Assembly (NCBI GenBank): GCA_947184155.2
Contig: CAMXCT020003385.1
Coordinates: forward strand, 1-64,000
Origin: Cladocopium goreaui
Lineage: Eukaryota > Sar > Dinophyceae > Suessiales > Symbiodiniaceae
DNA: 64,000 bases
Direction: 5' to 3'
Positions 28,988 to 39,611 of the stretch are shown here, piece after piece. How positions within the stretch are numbered: the stretch's first letter is position 1; every line of letters begins with the position of its first letter. Both the position numbers and the translations under genes were made by a program. Below the pieces are notes generated by a model. It had not been told where the DNA came from. It saw nothing but the letters and a program-made list of their open reading frames with translations, and did not search any database.

Positions 28988-31227
28988 CGTGCGGACATGG
29001 AGACAATTCCTCTCAACATTGGGCTCGTTTCTGCATAGTGCCTGTCCTAGTTGCCAACATCTTGTCACCCTCCCCCAATCCAGTGAAATCTTTGGACCAA
29101 CTAGCCCGAGGCAACACAGCTGGATGCGTGATCGCGAGCCACATTCTGCATCAGTTCCGCCGACTCTTGCTTGAGCATGGAGGCATGCAACATGCGCCAT
29201 CTTCAGTCCCCCTAAGTGTCCCTGAATGGCCAACCCGCCTACATGACAATGCTCTGCAGGCAATCCCAACTCGCTTCCTCCCGGAGCCTGTCTCTCCCGT
29301 CAGACCCCAAAGTGCAGGCGCAGACAACCAGAATCACCCTTGCTACATGCAAACTGCCGCCAATGAAGCAGTTACTCTCCACTCTGCAGCACTTCCCGAT
29401 CTAGTTTGCACAGCTACTTCATCCATTGCCCCGGATCAGCCTATCGCTGTGCTCCCCCTTGGACATCCATGGCTAAGCCTCATTGCCCCAGCTCGAGCCC
29501 GGGTCGCTGGTTTCCGCCCTAATGCCAAGATTGTACCAGCCTGCCCCAATTCGCCTGATTCCTTCTGTACTGTTACAGCTCTTCAATCCATCAGTCCAAA
29601 TGAGTTGATCTTAGCTATCCCTCCCGATGATACACCATCCGAACCCTCGATACAGATCGTCGGCCAATTCGATGGCAGTTGTATGCACGAAGATGCCTTA
29701 GGAGGAGCTGGATATGTCATCTATGTAATAGAAGGTGGTCGGTCTCGTGTTATTGCATGTCGGTCAGTCGCCCTGCCGCATTGTTCAGATAATATAGAAG
29801 CAGAAATCATGGCCTGTTTGTATCTTGTTGAAGAAGTTGCTGTTGTCGTTAAGCAGCGTTTATCGAGCCGCGGTCTCACGCCCAAGGTAGTCATCCAAGG
29901 TGACATTCTCCCAGTCATTAAGTATTTCCAATTTGCAGGCCGTCTCCGGAGGATAGACATGCACCAACCATTGGAAAGCATTCGCTCAACCGTAAGTCTG
30001 CATCTCCCTTGTAGCCTCTTCATATATCTGCCTCGAGTTGCCAACGGCATTGCAGATGACTTGGCTGGGCAAGCCACTCAGTTCCTGTTGGCTAAATATA
30101 GGAGCAACCCTGCTGCCTTCAATCGGAATGCTGGGCCGGTGTCCATCAAGCCATCTTTCCCCACAGGCCTCTTTCAGGTCGGAGGTTTTCACATTCAAAG
30201 CTTTGAACAACCCTGGAGCCAGCCCATACTTACTCTAGTGGAGAGGCCCAGTATTGATCACGGCCTTCTCCGAAAACACGTGACCCTTCACCCCCATCAC
30301 CGCCAGCTGATTGAATCCTATCTTTCCCCGTGCCTGCCGCAAAACTGCAGTATTGAAATTGACTATTCCCCCAAAGCTGCTGACAACCATGGACGAAGAT
30401 ATTGCTGCACCGTAGGAGGCCAGCGACTACCGAGAGCTGCCAGGCTTTTGTTGTTCGGACGGACTCACTGCGAAATTGACCTCAAAGGATCTTTTTATGA
30501 ACTTGTCCGACGCCTGGGATTACTGTTTGCGCCTGACTTAGTACCCCTCCCAAACATCGATGAGTTCCGCGCGCAGCTAGCCCGAGACCCCTATATTCAA
30601 AAAGTTGAAGCAATTTGCCCTGGCATCATCAAGCAACTCCCACTGAGAATCATCAATAGCTCCCTTGATGCTACATACCGATATCTAAGCTCTCTGGTAG
30701 ATGACTCCCCCAGTGCGAGTGTGAGCACAATCCTCTGCCAACTCGGGTCTTTGAGTACAACCCTGACCACTCAGTTGCTACCGCGCTTCCGCCCAGAGTT
30801 CCTGGTCAACCATAGCGACAGCGCCTTTCGATTGCTAGAGCACTTTGAAGCCACAATTGTCGAGGACACCATTCGTGCCCTCATTGCCCGCCACCCAACA
30901 CAATCTTTGGTGTGGCTACATGATGGTTTCTTAGTTGCTCCCCCGCCTCCTGAACAAATGGTAAGGCAGATCGAGAAGGAAGTTCTGTCCAAGCATCAGC
31001 TTTACTTTGGTCAGGCATGGTTCAAGGTCACCTCCCTTACCACGGCGCGCAATGCATACGTAGACACCCTCAAGCATACCGCCAGCAGCCATGCCCTATC
31101 CCTTACCCGTCGTATATCCCACAATTCCCAACGTAAACAGCGCAGTGCTCAAGGATCACCACACATTTACACCACCCCCTTGGCAGCCCTTGCCAAATTG
31201 CGCGCTCGACGTGAACGCCCGACGTGA
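28930..31227 (+). CDS. LINE zinc knuckle, RNase H and unknown C-terminal domain
   Basis: Continues the LINE polyprotein in a new frame. WCDHARDLAPCVACGHGDNS at about 28,938-29,000 is a Cys/His knuckle. The frame listed from the GTG at 29,038 has an RNase H fold with QFDGS (D212), NIEAEIMA (E254 or E256), IQGDIL (D289) and GIADDLAG (D340/D341), a full acidic set. After about residue 400 comes a further ~330-residue domain unlike LINE termini I know. It holds HCEIDLKGSFYELVRRLG (D481) and SLVWLHDGFLV (H628, D629), loosely recalling motifs A and C of family-A polymerases. The stop at 31,225 marks the end of recognisable LINE sequence. Confidence 0.75.
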   Translation, partial: SFHIPASWCDHARDLAPCVACGHGDNSSQHWARFCIVPVLVANILSPSPNPVKSLDQLARGNTAGCVIASHILHQFRRLLLEHGGMQHAPSSVPLSVPEWPTRLHDNALQAIPTRFLPEPVSPVRPQSAGADNQNHPCYMQTAANEAVTLHSAALPDLVCTATSSIAPDQPIAVLPLGHPWLSLIAPARARVAGFRPNAKIVPACPNSPDSFCTVTALQSISPNELILAIPPDDTPSEPSIQIVGQFDGSCMHEDALGGAGYVIYVIEGGRSRVIACRSVALPHCSDNIEAEIMACLYLVEEVAVVVKQRLSSRGLTPKVVIQGDILPVIKYFQFAGRLRRIDMHQPLESIRSTVSLHLPCSLFIYLPRVANGIADDLAGQATQFLLAKYRSNPAAFNRNAGPVSIKPSFPTGLFQVGGFHIQSFEQPWSQPILTLVERPSIDHGLLRKHVTLHPHHRQLIESYLSPCLPQNCSIEIDYSPKAADNHGRRYCCTVGGQRLPRAARLLLFGRTHCEIDLKGSFYELVRRLGLLFAPDLVPLPNIDEFRAQLARDPYIQKVEAICPGIIKQLPLRIINSSLDATYRYLSSLVDDSPSASVSTILCQLGSLSTTLTTQLLPRFRPEFLVNHSDSAFRLLEHFEATIVEDTIRALIARHPTQSLVWLHDGFLVAPPPPEQMVRQIEKEVLSKHQLYFGQAWFKVTSLTTARNAYVDTLKHTASSHALSLTRRISHNSQRKQRSAQGSPHIYTTPLAALAKLRARRERPT

Positions 31228-31593
31228 GAGAGTCGCGACGTCTGCCCGGACCCTGTTGCTGCCTCGGTGACCACAAAGCAAATCACTGTTGCTCACCTAT
31301 CAGGGACTAATGCAACCCCTAATAATGAGCCTCAGAATTTATTACATCATAGTCACCCAGGAGTATAAAGCTACAACCCACTAAGTTGACGTGATCTCGC
31401 GGAAGGTGAGCCAACCCCAAGACAAACGGCCTGCCATTGCCCAGGAAGTTCCAGGCCACTGCCACGTAGTTATTGCTGATTGAGACCTCCTGTAACCAAC
31501 CTGTAACTTTCATCAGCTCACTACTTTATTGGTATCCACCCCCCGCCAATTTAGTTCTCATGCCTCATGAACACTGGTCAGGTCAAGTGGGGC

Positions 31594-31621
31594 GGGCTCC
31601 CAGGGGTACCCTGGGTAGCCC
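31594..31621 (+). repeat. Hairpin A1
   Basis: Outer arms GGGCT/AGCCC, inner arms CCCAG/CTGGG, loop GGGTACC, one bulged T between the 3' arms. Ten base pairs, all Watson-Crick. Confidence 0.8.
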
Positions 31622-32185
31622 TCCCCACCTGCACAAGACCCATGAGGACATCTTAACACTGAACCACTAGCCTCGGATAGTAGAAGACCCGTTCCATAAT
31701 TAAGCAAACTAGCCTAAAGTGTTACATGCGCACCAGCTTTAACCTGGAGGACACCAAATTATGGGCGACTTTCGACTGCCCACCAATGATATGGCACCCC
31801 CAATGGATTAAGTGGTCCTACAGATAGGACTCAGTTGCAGCCGCTCGCGGAGACTCAGCTAAGCCCAAATATCAATCTGCTAACACTATTAGATTGCCAG
31901 GCTGCAGTAACTGCAAAACGACCATGTCCACCCCACAGTGGACTAAAGGTACATCTCGCAGTAGAGCTCCACTCTGTTTTGAACTCCTGTTTGCATCTTT
32001 CTGGGCGTCCAGAGGGAATCAACTTCCCGCCCAGGGGAAACGGTGGGAAGGGAAAAAAAAAATACCTCTCTGTACACCAGCTCCTCAGCAAACACAGGAA
32101 TCGTGAAGCAGAGTGCAGAACGTTTTGCCCTGGGAGGATAGACTAGCGGTGGGATCACCACTATGCAACTGCCATGCGACCCTTT

Positions 32186-32213
32186 CTGTTCCCAAGGGTA
32201 CCTTGGGTAAAAG
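32186..32213 (+). repeat. Hairpin A2
   Basis: Outer arms CTGTT/AAAAG (one G-A mismatch), inner arms CCCAA/TTGGG, loop GGGTACC, bulged T. The inner arm differs from A1 by a compensated G-C to A-T change. Confidence 0.75.
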
Positions 32214-33262
32214 AAAAAAATAATGGATAAAGTTTTTCAGTGACCCGCATCGAGTTGCAAAGGCTCCTTCGGACTGATAAAAACTACGAAAAAGAAACAC
32301 TGTTTAATCTTTTACTGTCTCTGAATCTCGTTTTCTGTCTGTCCGTGGTCTAGTCCTGTACCGTGCCATTTTCTCTGACCCTCCGATCTACCTGCGCATT
32401 GTAGTCCACTGCACAAGCACAAGCTTGTAGGTTAGTTTTTTTGTTTGCGTCTTCGGTGCTCCAGGCCTTTCTACTCGAGTGCCGTACCAATGGTTAGGTG
32501 CAGCGGGTCGCGCTGAATACCACTGCCCTTCAGCGCTACTTGCCACTTAGATTGTTACCTTGTCGAATGAAGCATCTCATAGTAGAAACGAATGGATGAC
32601 ACTTCCCTGTCCATGCTCAGATGCCAACCAATGCTGGGTGGTTATTGCTGACTCGCATGTCTTAGGGAAAGATATATCTTCTCTGCTCCAACCATAATGG
32701 GTACTATCAGCACACTACCCAAGCACTCAACCGTAATCGCCCACCTGTAGCGAAACTGTGGGTGGATGTTCCACAAAACTGGCCAAATGGATAAAGGTTG
32801 CTCCCAGAAATAACTCTTGCCCAATTGTCATTAGTCCAGTTTACCACATTGAAGAAGGCCTTGTTCTAATAGTTATTGCCGCGTTGGTAGCAGAGCCAAG
32901 CTGAGCAACGCATATGCTTAGAGTTGGTTTCCCACTATCATTTTGCCAGCCGGCACACTATCTTAGCCTAAGTTATAGTACTACCATCAACGCGGATATA
33001 CGGAACTCCGCAGAATTGTCCAATAAATGAGGTTCACCCCCGGGTGATGGACATCGCTTCCACACGACACCGCTGAAGATCCATGGCCATGCGCCACCGA
33101 CGCAGGACAGAGAAGTACCACAATGACTCCTCCCTCGTGAGGAGCAATTGAGCCGGTAGGACATCCAGTGCCGCCAAGTTCAAGTAGATAGTGCTCTCGC
33201 CGCCCATTGCACCTCATACTCAGAGCTTGATAGCCTAGAGTGCTAGCAGTGTAGGATAGCTG

Positions 33263-33290
33263 CTATTCCCAAGGGTACCTTGGGTAATGG
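33263..33290 (+). repeat. Hairpin A3
   Basis: Outer arms CTATT/AATGG (one G-T pair), inner arms CCCAA/TTGGG, loop GGGTACC, bulged T. Confidence 0.8.
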
Positions 33291-34530
33291 CGAGATTCTT
33301 AACTACTACTCCGAAATGCGGTACACTGCCCCAAACCGGTGCCATCTTAGTGTTCTGTACTTAATTCGCGCCGAAACAACCTTTGCCTTGCCTTATATGC
33401 CAGACGGCGGCATGCAGCCGTGAAGCTCTCTTTGGCCAGCAAGTCTTGGCGCTGGTGTCCTGGACGGAGTCCAACCGGAGCACCAGACATTAATTTGCGA
33501 TAGCTCGTACACATGCGCGTCAAGTAAGCTGCTCTTGCACGGGCTTGCCTTTTCCTGCCAAGGCCCATGGCCTAAGGATCAAGTTTTTGAGCCACAAGTG
33601 TTACTCCAAAATCTATTAGCACAGAACAGCGCAAACTCTATGGGCGTCAACAATCAGTCACAGGTAGCTAGCAAGATTTTCTGACAAATAAGTTCGTGCA
33701 CAGACCAGCCTCTTGGACAAACTACCCTCTCGGACATCGCAAGAGCTCCCGACGAAGATCAAGGACCATGGTAAATGTTGATGGAAATACTTCCGCGCAT
33801 CGATGCACTTAGGCCTCTTCGGATTGGTACAAGGCACAAAAAGGAGCTGTGGCCACGGTGAGCTCTCCAGTTGCCGCATTTGAATCGGAATCACCATCTG
33901 TCCAAAGGAAAGATATAAAAGGTATCCCTTTGACCCACAGCTGTGCCCGATCATTGTAATTTACCATTATTTCAAGCTTATTCACTTTTTTCGGGCATAT
34001 CCTTTTGGAAGGTTTTGATTGCGGTCCTTGTGACAAAAACTGAGTGACCATGGAATTATTCAATAATTTTTCAGAGATTGATGAACTCCTTAGACATGCT
34101 GCTAACAGCTGCTGGAAAGACTGGTGTTTCCTAATTACTGGTGGCATAGCTCCAGCCAATGTCCTTGGCTCTGTACCACAGGGGTGTTTCTCTAGTCATT
34201 GGCTGCTCTTAAGTAATCACCTGGGGATGACACTACACCAAATACTATTACATTGTTGTAACGGCTTTGACATTTGCCTCCTTACTGCCACAGTCCAATC
34301 TAGACCTATAAGTATGCAGGACGCTAAGAATAGCCGAATAGCCACTAGGGCCTCAAAACATACTATTGACATGTTACAGTAGGAAGGTGCGTAAGTGCAT
34401 ACTACCTGTCTATCTTTGTCAGTGCGTCCGTGAAATTTGGCTAGAGCTTACCCGCCTCTGTTTTTCCTGTCCACCACCCTGTTTGCTGCCGAACGTCCAT
34501 TAGCGCTGTACAGCATTTCGGACCTGATTC

Positions 34531-34800
34531 ATGCACAGGGCAGCGCGCAGCGCAACTGCTGACCATGTTCGTGCCTTACTCCAGCAGCTCCTTTTTGTCC
34601 ATCGTGTTAAACTTTTGGCCATGAGATTGCAGTACCAGTTGGAGGAAACCATGGATGACCTGGACGACATAGGGTTTGACGAGCAAGTACTAAGCGGAGT
34701 ATTACGAACCGCCCACCTGGAGATCAGTGCATTTATCGCCCGCTGTGACCGAACAATGCTCACGACGGAACAACGCATCCTGCGTATACTACTGCGATGA
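34531..34800 (+). CDS. Small helical ORF of element P, 89 aa
   Basis: ATG to TGA, Leu/Arg/Glu-rich and probably all helical (LLQQLLFVHRVKLLAMRLQYQLEETMDDLDD). No known family. It resembles in size, position and composition the first ORF of element M (54,400-54,675), which also contains long amphipathic helices; I cannot show homology by eye. Sequence to 35,278 stays open in another frame from a GTG at 34,727 and includes GVPPRLRI, close to GVPPNLRI in the second ORF of element M. Confidence 0.45.
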   Translation: MHRAARSATADHVRALLQQLLFVHRVKLLAMRLQYQLEETMDDLDDIGFDEQVLSGVLRTAHLEISAFIARCDRTMLTTEQRILRILLR

Positions 34801-35740
34801 AGTGCGGAGCAGCAATGTACAGATAGAATTTTTCAACTCGGCTACTCTGAGTGCCCACCTGCTGCCAAAAAACAGTCAAGCAGTCAGCAATCCGTACTCC
34901 CTCGAAACCGCCCTAGGCCCCCTCCAACAGGTGAGTCGACACATTGTAGGAGTACCCCCCCGCTTAAGAATAGAACGGATTGAAACTGCTTCCCGCACTC
35001 AACCATTTATCTCAGCAGTCCCTCATGCCTTCACCCCCCGCTGTGCCCCTCACATCAGTAGGAATATGACACATGTGTCTTTCATTCCTCCACTGTTCCC
35101 AAGGGCACCTTGGGTAATGGTGAAGGTTCAGCTTCGCTTTCACCCTACCAGGCACTCATCTCACATGGTTCACACACTCATGACTGTCACCCCTCCTCCC
35201 AATATCCTGACGGCCATATATCCTCTCACTAATGTGCACTCCTTGCTGATAGTGCTCCTCAGGGTCCATCGTTTCTAGTATATCTTGCGCAGGTAGTCAC
35301 CCCCTCCTGTCATGTACTGCTGCCTCACCACTTGCCCTGCCCCTTGCTACCTCCTCCTGTGTCATGTCTCTACTACCGAACCACAATGCACCTTCACTCC
35401 AATCCTGTCACCGGTTACATGTTGCACATACTTCCCACCGTTGCAGTGTCTGGTATTTTGTCAACTGTGCCTGAACCGAACATGATTCACTGTCTCCGTA
35501 AGCAGCCGTTGGCTCGAACTGTGAGGACATCGCACCTGCATAAGCCAGTGTTGCCTGGATCCTCATTGACCCCAACTTCTAATTTGCTCGCCCGTTCATA
35601 CATTCAAGCCAACACGGGGTTCTCGTTGTTTGGCCGCTGCCCGCAATAGCGAGTGGTTCCTGTCGTTTGGTCTTAACCATACGCCGTGCAACTGCCTCCA
35701 CTCCGGAGAGTGCTGCCACTGCAGGGTACCTGCTGCTGGT
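34801..35740 (+). other. Interval before the 493-aa ORF
   Basis: A 183-codon frame starting at a GTG (34,727-35,278) is the only long frame; its coding status is unsure. Holds hairpin A4, and hairpin A5 spans its end. Confidence 0.4.
35093..35120 (+). repeat. Hairpin A4
   Basis: Outer arms CTGTT/AATGG pair only if two G-T wobbles are allowed. Inner arms CCCAA/TTGGG, loop GGGCACC, bulged T. Confidence 0.75.
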
Positions 35741-35741
35741 A
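35714..35741 (+). repeat. Hairpin A5, touching a start codon
   Basis: Outer arms TGCCA/TGGTA (one G-T), inner arms CTGCA/TGCTG (one T-T mismatch), loop GGGTACC, bulged C. The last paired base is the A of the ATG at 35,741. Confidence 0.65.
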
Positions 35742-37222
35742 TGCCGAAGCCAAACCCTTTTCCGTCTGGCCAAATCAGTGTTTCTGATCAACACCTACTG
35801 GACATATCGGCTGGAATGAATTGGGACATGCCAGCAGCCAGCAAAGTTCGCTTTCTTGCAGTGAGGGGCACAATATGGGTAGGAGATTGCCAAGCAACAT
35901 ATAACTTTACGCTGGTAGAATACCACTTGCATATTGACGAGGTGCCATGGATTCTCTTTTCTACTCTTGCAGACGTTCTTGAGAAAGAGTTTGACCCTGC
36001 CTTTTGGGAGACCGTTAATTACGGCCGGAAAGAGAGGTGGGGCTTTCTTGAACCACCCTGGGATGGGAAAGTCTACGGCGCTGCGCCACCGTATACCCAA
36101 GTCCGACTATCCATCTTTAATCGTGACGCTCACACCATGCGAGTTGTGCAACCTTTTGTGTGGAACCATACCCACCTGAAAGTTCACCCGAACGGAGCGT
36201 TGATTTTCCATGACAAAAAGAGATTAGCTTTCCTGCTGCCTTTGATCGTGGAAGCCCATGAGTTGCTACCGCCGAAGCCATTGTTCTGGGTCACTGATGA
36301 CAATACCATCCCATTGTGGAGAACCACCCTGTGGACGCATGAAGAAACTGTACAGTGGTTAGCTGAGACCGGAGAGCCGTACCCACCTGAGCTACGAGAT
36401 GAAATTCAGCCTGCAAAGCAGCCAGTACAAAAACTGCAAGCAGACACTCCACAGGACCCCAAGGGTACTCAGAGCACGCCACAGCAAGTGGCTGACCGAG
36501 AGCGGCAATATATGGAATTGCAGTCTATCATTCATCAGGCGAACCAACAAACGTTGGCAGATAGTCGACCAACGGAGGCTAGACAGACCCGAAAACCAGC
36601 CAATTTGCTGGCCGCAAGTCAACAAAGCACAGACAACGCGGCAACTGCCGCATCGTCCAATCCCAGTACAGACGTGGTGGCAGAAGCTCCAGCCCAGCAG
36701 CAAAGCAAGCCACCTGACAAAATCAGTGCACAATCTTTATCTCACAGAAGACCAGGCCCACCATCAGCCCTGCCTGCGAACAAAGCGCAAACGGATACCC
36801 CGGGTACCGGCGTGTTATCCTCTGACTCTCACTCTGCAGCTCACAGCAAAGATGATGAGCACCAGCAACCTCCGGAACAGTCCGCAGCCCACGACGACAC
36901 ATCAACAGAAGAATCGTCGCCTGCAAATTCACCCAAAGAATCGCCAGAGACTCAAGCAACTGACACTGCGGGTGCTAGCAGCCCTGAGCCCGCCAGCGAA
37001 TCCAGGCAGGACGTCGACCTCGCCGCAGTGGACATCCCGACGTTACAGAACATGGAGAAGACAGCCTGTGAAAGAGTAGCTTTCCATGAAACGCGGCTTG
37101 TCCATGCCCGCGAGCATCTCACGCGCATTAGAAAGCGCCTTAAAAGAATGCAAGATGACCAATCATCAGACACTCTGCAACCCTCTCCTGTTGCAGATAT
37201 GGAAATGGAAATCATTGACTGA
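35741..37222 (+). CDS. Element P ORF, 493 aa, globular N-terminus and C-terminal coil
   Basis: The frame is open from a TTG at 35,630; I choose the first ATG, which sits at the edge of hairpin A5. Residues 1 to ~235 look globular and aromatic-rich (RFLAVRGTIWVGDC, DEVPWILFSTLADVLEKEFDPAFWE, PPKPLFWVTDDNTIPLWRTTLWTHEETVQWL). Residues ~240-430 are Gln/Pro/Ser/Thr-rich and disordered and contain hairpin A6. The C-terminus (~435-480) is a basic amphipathic helix (METRL-like runs, HAREHLTRIRKRLKRMQ). No known domain. ORF4 of element M (387 aa) has the same plan and relative place, so they may be counterparts. Confidence 0.65.
   Translation: MPKPNPFPSGQISVSDQHLLDISAGMNWDMPAASKVRFLAVRGTIWVGDCQATYNFTLVEYHLHIDEVPWILFSTLADVLEKEFDPAFWETVNYGRKERWGFLEPPWDGKVYGAAPPYTQVRLSIFNRDAHTMRVVQPFVWNHTHLKVHPNGALIFHDKKRLAFLLPLIVEAHELLPPKPLFWVTDDNTIPLWRTTLWTHEETVQWLAETGEPYPPELRDEIQPAKQPVQKLQADTPQDPKGTQSTPQQVADRERQYMELQSIIHQANQQTLADSRPTEARQTRKPANLLAASQQSTDNAATAASSNPSTDVVAEAPAQQQSKPPDKISAQSLSHRRPGPPSALPANKAQTDTPGTGVLSSDSHSAAHSKDDEHQQPPEQSAAHDDTSTEESSPANSPKESPETQATDTAGASSPEPASESRQDVDLAAVDIPTLQNMEKTACERVAFHETRLVHAREHLTRIRKRLKRMQDDQSSDTLQPSPVADMEMEIID
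36793..36820 (+). repeat. Hairpin A6 (degenerate, inside the 493-aa ORF)
   Basis: Outer GGAT/ATCC, inner ACCCC/GGCGT (one C-C mismatch), loop GGGTACC, 3-nt bulge. It falls in the disordered linker of the protein. Confidence 0.5.
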
Positions 37223-37697
37223 CCATACAGACAGCTAGTACTGCGTGCACCTGACTGTGTGAAAGCACCTGATCAGTGCCATTTCTAATGCCGCCTACTC
37301 CACAGATGCGCCAAGAGAAAAGCAGCTGCGTGCCAGGATAATTCCCCCCAAACCTACTGTAAGGGAGAGTACCCACTCAAGTATGACCCCCATAAATTGG
37401 AGTAAGAGGATTTAAGGGGATTTTTGTATGCTCAGCCGTCTTGGTTAGGCGTGTGTCCCAGGTCCTGTCACCGTTAGTCATCTCAACTTCTGTCGAACTA
37501 ACATTTACTTTGGGCAAAGAAGGTTGCATCAACTGTCAGTGGCTCAATTGTTCGCACTGCAGCTTTTGTGGCTCCACTAGTTGTCATAGCTAGGTCAGCC
37601 ATCCGACATCAATTCGCATACCAAGGTGTAAGACAAACCCTGATTGTTTTGTTTCCTATCTGTTTCACCTCCAACGAATTGGCCCCGCAGCGGGGAA

Positions 37698-37725
37698 CCT
37701 TGACCCCGGGTGCCGGGTGTTCGGG
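37698..37725 (+). repeat. Hairpin A7 (degenerate)
   Basis: Alignable with A8: CCTTG/TCGGG outer, ACCCC/GGGTG inner, loop GGGTGCC, bulged T. Only the three loop-proximal pairs are good, so it looks like a decayed copy. Confidence 0.5.
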
Positions 37726-37810
37726 GTTTCCCTAGCCCAGCCAATCCTGTTGACACATTTTGCACTCACTGCTCATATAGCATTCACTATTTTCGCCTGG
37801 TCACTTGGCA

Positions 37811-37838
37811 CCTGACACCCGGGTACCGGCTGTTCAGG
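37811..37838 (+). repeat. Hairpin A8, 17 nt before a start codon
   Basis: Outer arms CCTGA/TCAGG perfect, inner arms CACCC/GGCTG with one C-C mismatch, loop GGGTACC, bulged T. The ATG of the glycosyltransferase-like ORF is at 37,856. Confidence 0.75.
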
Positions 37839-37855
37839 GTCAAGCCGGCGTCAAC

Positions 37856-39042
37856 ATGCTGCAGCAGCTTATGACACCAAACAGGTTCATTGCATTGACG
37901 TCGCCTGACCCTGATGACTCAGATACAGACATCGAACCAGCAGAACCAACCGCCCCAGATAACACAGTCGAGGATGTGTCAATGGACAGTGATACAGAAT
38001 ACTTTGACGCCCTCAAAGCAGAAGATGACGCTCCGTATTTCCAACAAGGGGCCGAGCCTCCCCCAAGGGAACGGTGGGAAATTGCCGCACCTATAGATTT
38101 CCTCAACGTCCAGGAGGTCACTCAATTAAGCCACCAGCTTGATGAACTTTTCCTCTCGCAAAAAGAGGTTGAGACCCCGCTCGGCATGGACGATATTAAA
38201 CAGAGGTGGAAATGGGACGATGTGGGCTCTTGTCGAATGCCCCGGTCACCCCTGACATACCCCGCACTCATGGTGGACGAAGGGAACGGCGTCCAACGCC
38301 CCGCAGCCAGCCAGGTCCATCATAAAACGCTCTTCCAGTGGATCATAGATAATCTCTCATGGTTACCACAGTATGCCACTGTTTATGTTTATGTGGACAA
38401 TCGCAAACTGTCAGGCACTGATCCTCCAGCCTACTGGCCGCAATTTGCACCCTGGATCAAGGGCCGATGTACAGTAACTGGCCCTTACCGGGAGAAAACG
38501 ACTGCCATTTATTTTCCCATTCATGCTGACACAGGTTTGCATCAGGTCCATTATACCTGGGCTGGTGCTGCAGCTCTGGAGGCACTGTGCTTAATGTTCC
38601 CCATGGTAAATTTTGCACTAATCGACTCTGACTGTGTGCCGACCTCATTGTTTGAGATAGCCGAACTAATCAATCTTATGACGGATAAGGCAAGCAGAGC
38701 CGAAGCAATGCAACACAACACAATGGCCAGCTCTAGCCAGTGCCCTCCGGCAGTACTCCTCGCCACAGAAGCCAAAGCTGAACTCAATGCCGGCTTAATC
38801 ATTGTGACAGGGCATATCCCGACCAATGCAGCTGATGTTGAAATGGACCAAGAAACCCCGGATGCATTCATGCCCCTGGCTACTGCCCAAAGCTCCTGTC
38901 CGAGTGATGCACCCGCCCCAAAGGCAAGACGAATAGCTCACCCTGCCAACCGCCGATCAGCAGATGACTGGGTCACCGCACTTAAAGATAGCCGAGCCAG
39001 TTTCCTTGCTACAACCGCTGTGCCAGAAGACCCTGCTGAAGC
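37856..39042 (+). CDS. Glycosyltransferase-like protein of element P, N-terminal half
   Basis: First ATG after hairpin A8. An acidic leader (~1-90) precedes the conserved part: KTLFQWIIDNLSWLPQYATVYVYVDNRKLSG, then YREKTTAIYFPIHADTGLHQVHYTWAG, then NFALIDSDCVPTSLFEIAEL near residues 255-275. IDSDCVP supplies a DxD-type motif as in GT-A nucleotide-sugar transferases; this assignment is tentative. The minus-strand gene at 46,724-48,931 is a clear paralogue. The frame is broken at 39,042/39,043 by the 15.7-kb insertion and resumes at 54,770. Without the insertion the ORF would run 812 codons to 56,021, uninterrupted. Confidence 0.75.
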
Positions 39043-39591
39043 TTTTTTTTTTCCTCCGGTTTGGCCGATTCGCACTAGGCACGGTCCTTACAATAGCGTA
39101 AGCGGTGAAAAGCATTGGGAAAAGGACTCGTGTGGTCCAAAAACGCGGGCAAATCATCACATCAACACAAACAAAAAACCAAAAAAACCCAACCAAAACG
39201 ACCCGCAAATCCCCCAGCCAGATTTGCGTTTCGCCATAAAGCAAACAGCGAAGCAACAAAGAACGGGGCCGGGCCCAAACAAGAACCAAACCAAACAACT
39301 TGAGATTTGCCTTGAATACAGTGACCTAAGCCACTGTATCATCATCAAAAACATGCAAACTAATTAAGTGCGGCAGAGCGAAAAATATAGTACACGATCA
39401 CCCAGATTCCAATCATCCATACAACCGTGACTGTCACTCCAGCTCTCTGAAAGGTAGGCAAAGCAGGAATAGCTGACAGTACAGCTCGTATCAGTTGCCA
39501 TTCTCATTGTCAAAGTTGGTCCTATGATGATGAGTGAAGTTGGAGTCCAATCTCTGTAGTAAGATACTGCCGCAGTGGTGATGTGACTCAA

Positions 39592-39611
39592 TACCCCCCT
39601 CAAGGGGGGTA
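39592..39611. repeat. Perfect 8-bp hairpin with TCAA loop
   Basis: TACCCCCC, loop TCAA, GGGGGGTA. CAAT/ATTG lies just outside and could extend pairing after a gap. It lies in the 3' region of element M about 550 nt before the poly(A) tail, where it could act as a 3'-end RNA structure. No U-tract accompanies it. Confidence 0.7.

Larger units (their letters stand above)
31228..34530 (+). other. 3.3-kb spacer with family A hairpins
   Basis: No ORF here has a recognisable motif; frames are short and scattered. It holds hairpins A1, A2 and A3 and a recurring GTTATTGCTG phrase (about 31,467, 32,642 and 32,868). It may be the 3' end of the LINE plus the 5' region of element P; I cannot place the boundary. 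Confidence 0.5.
37223..37855 (+). other. Intergenic interval before the glycosyltransferase-like ORF
   Basis: No gene. Holds degenerate hairpin A7 and the clean hairpin A8 near its end. Confidence 0.6.
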
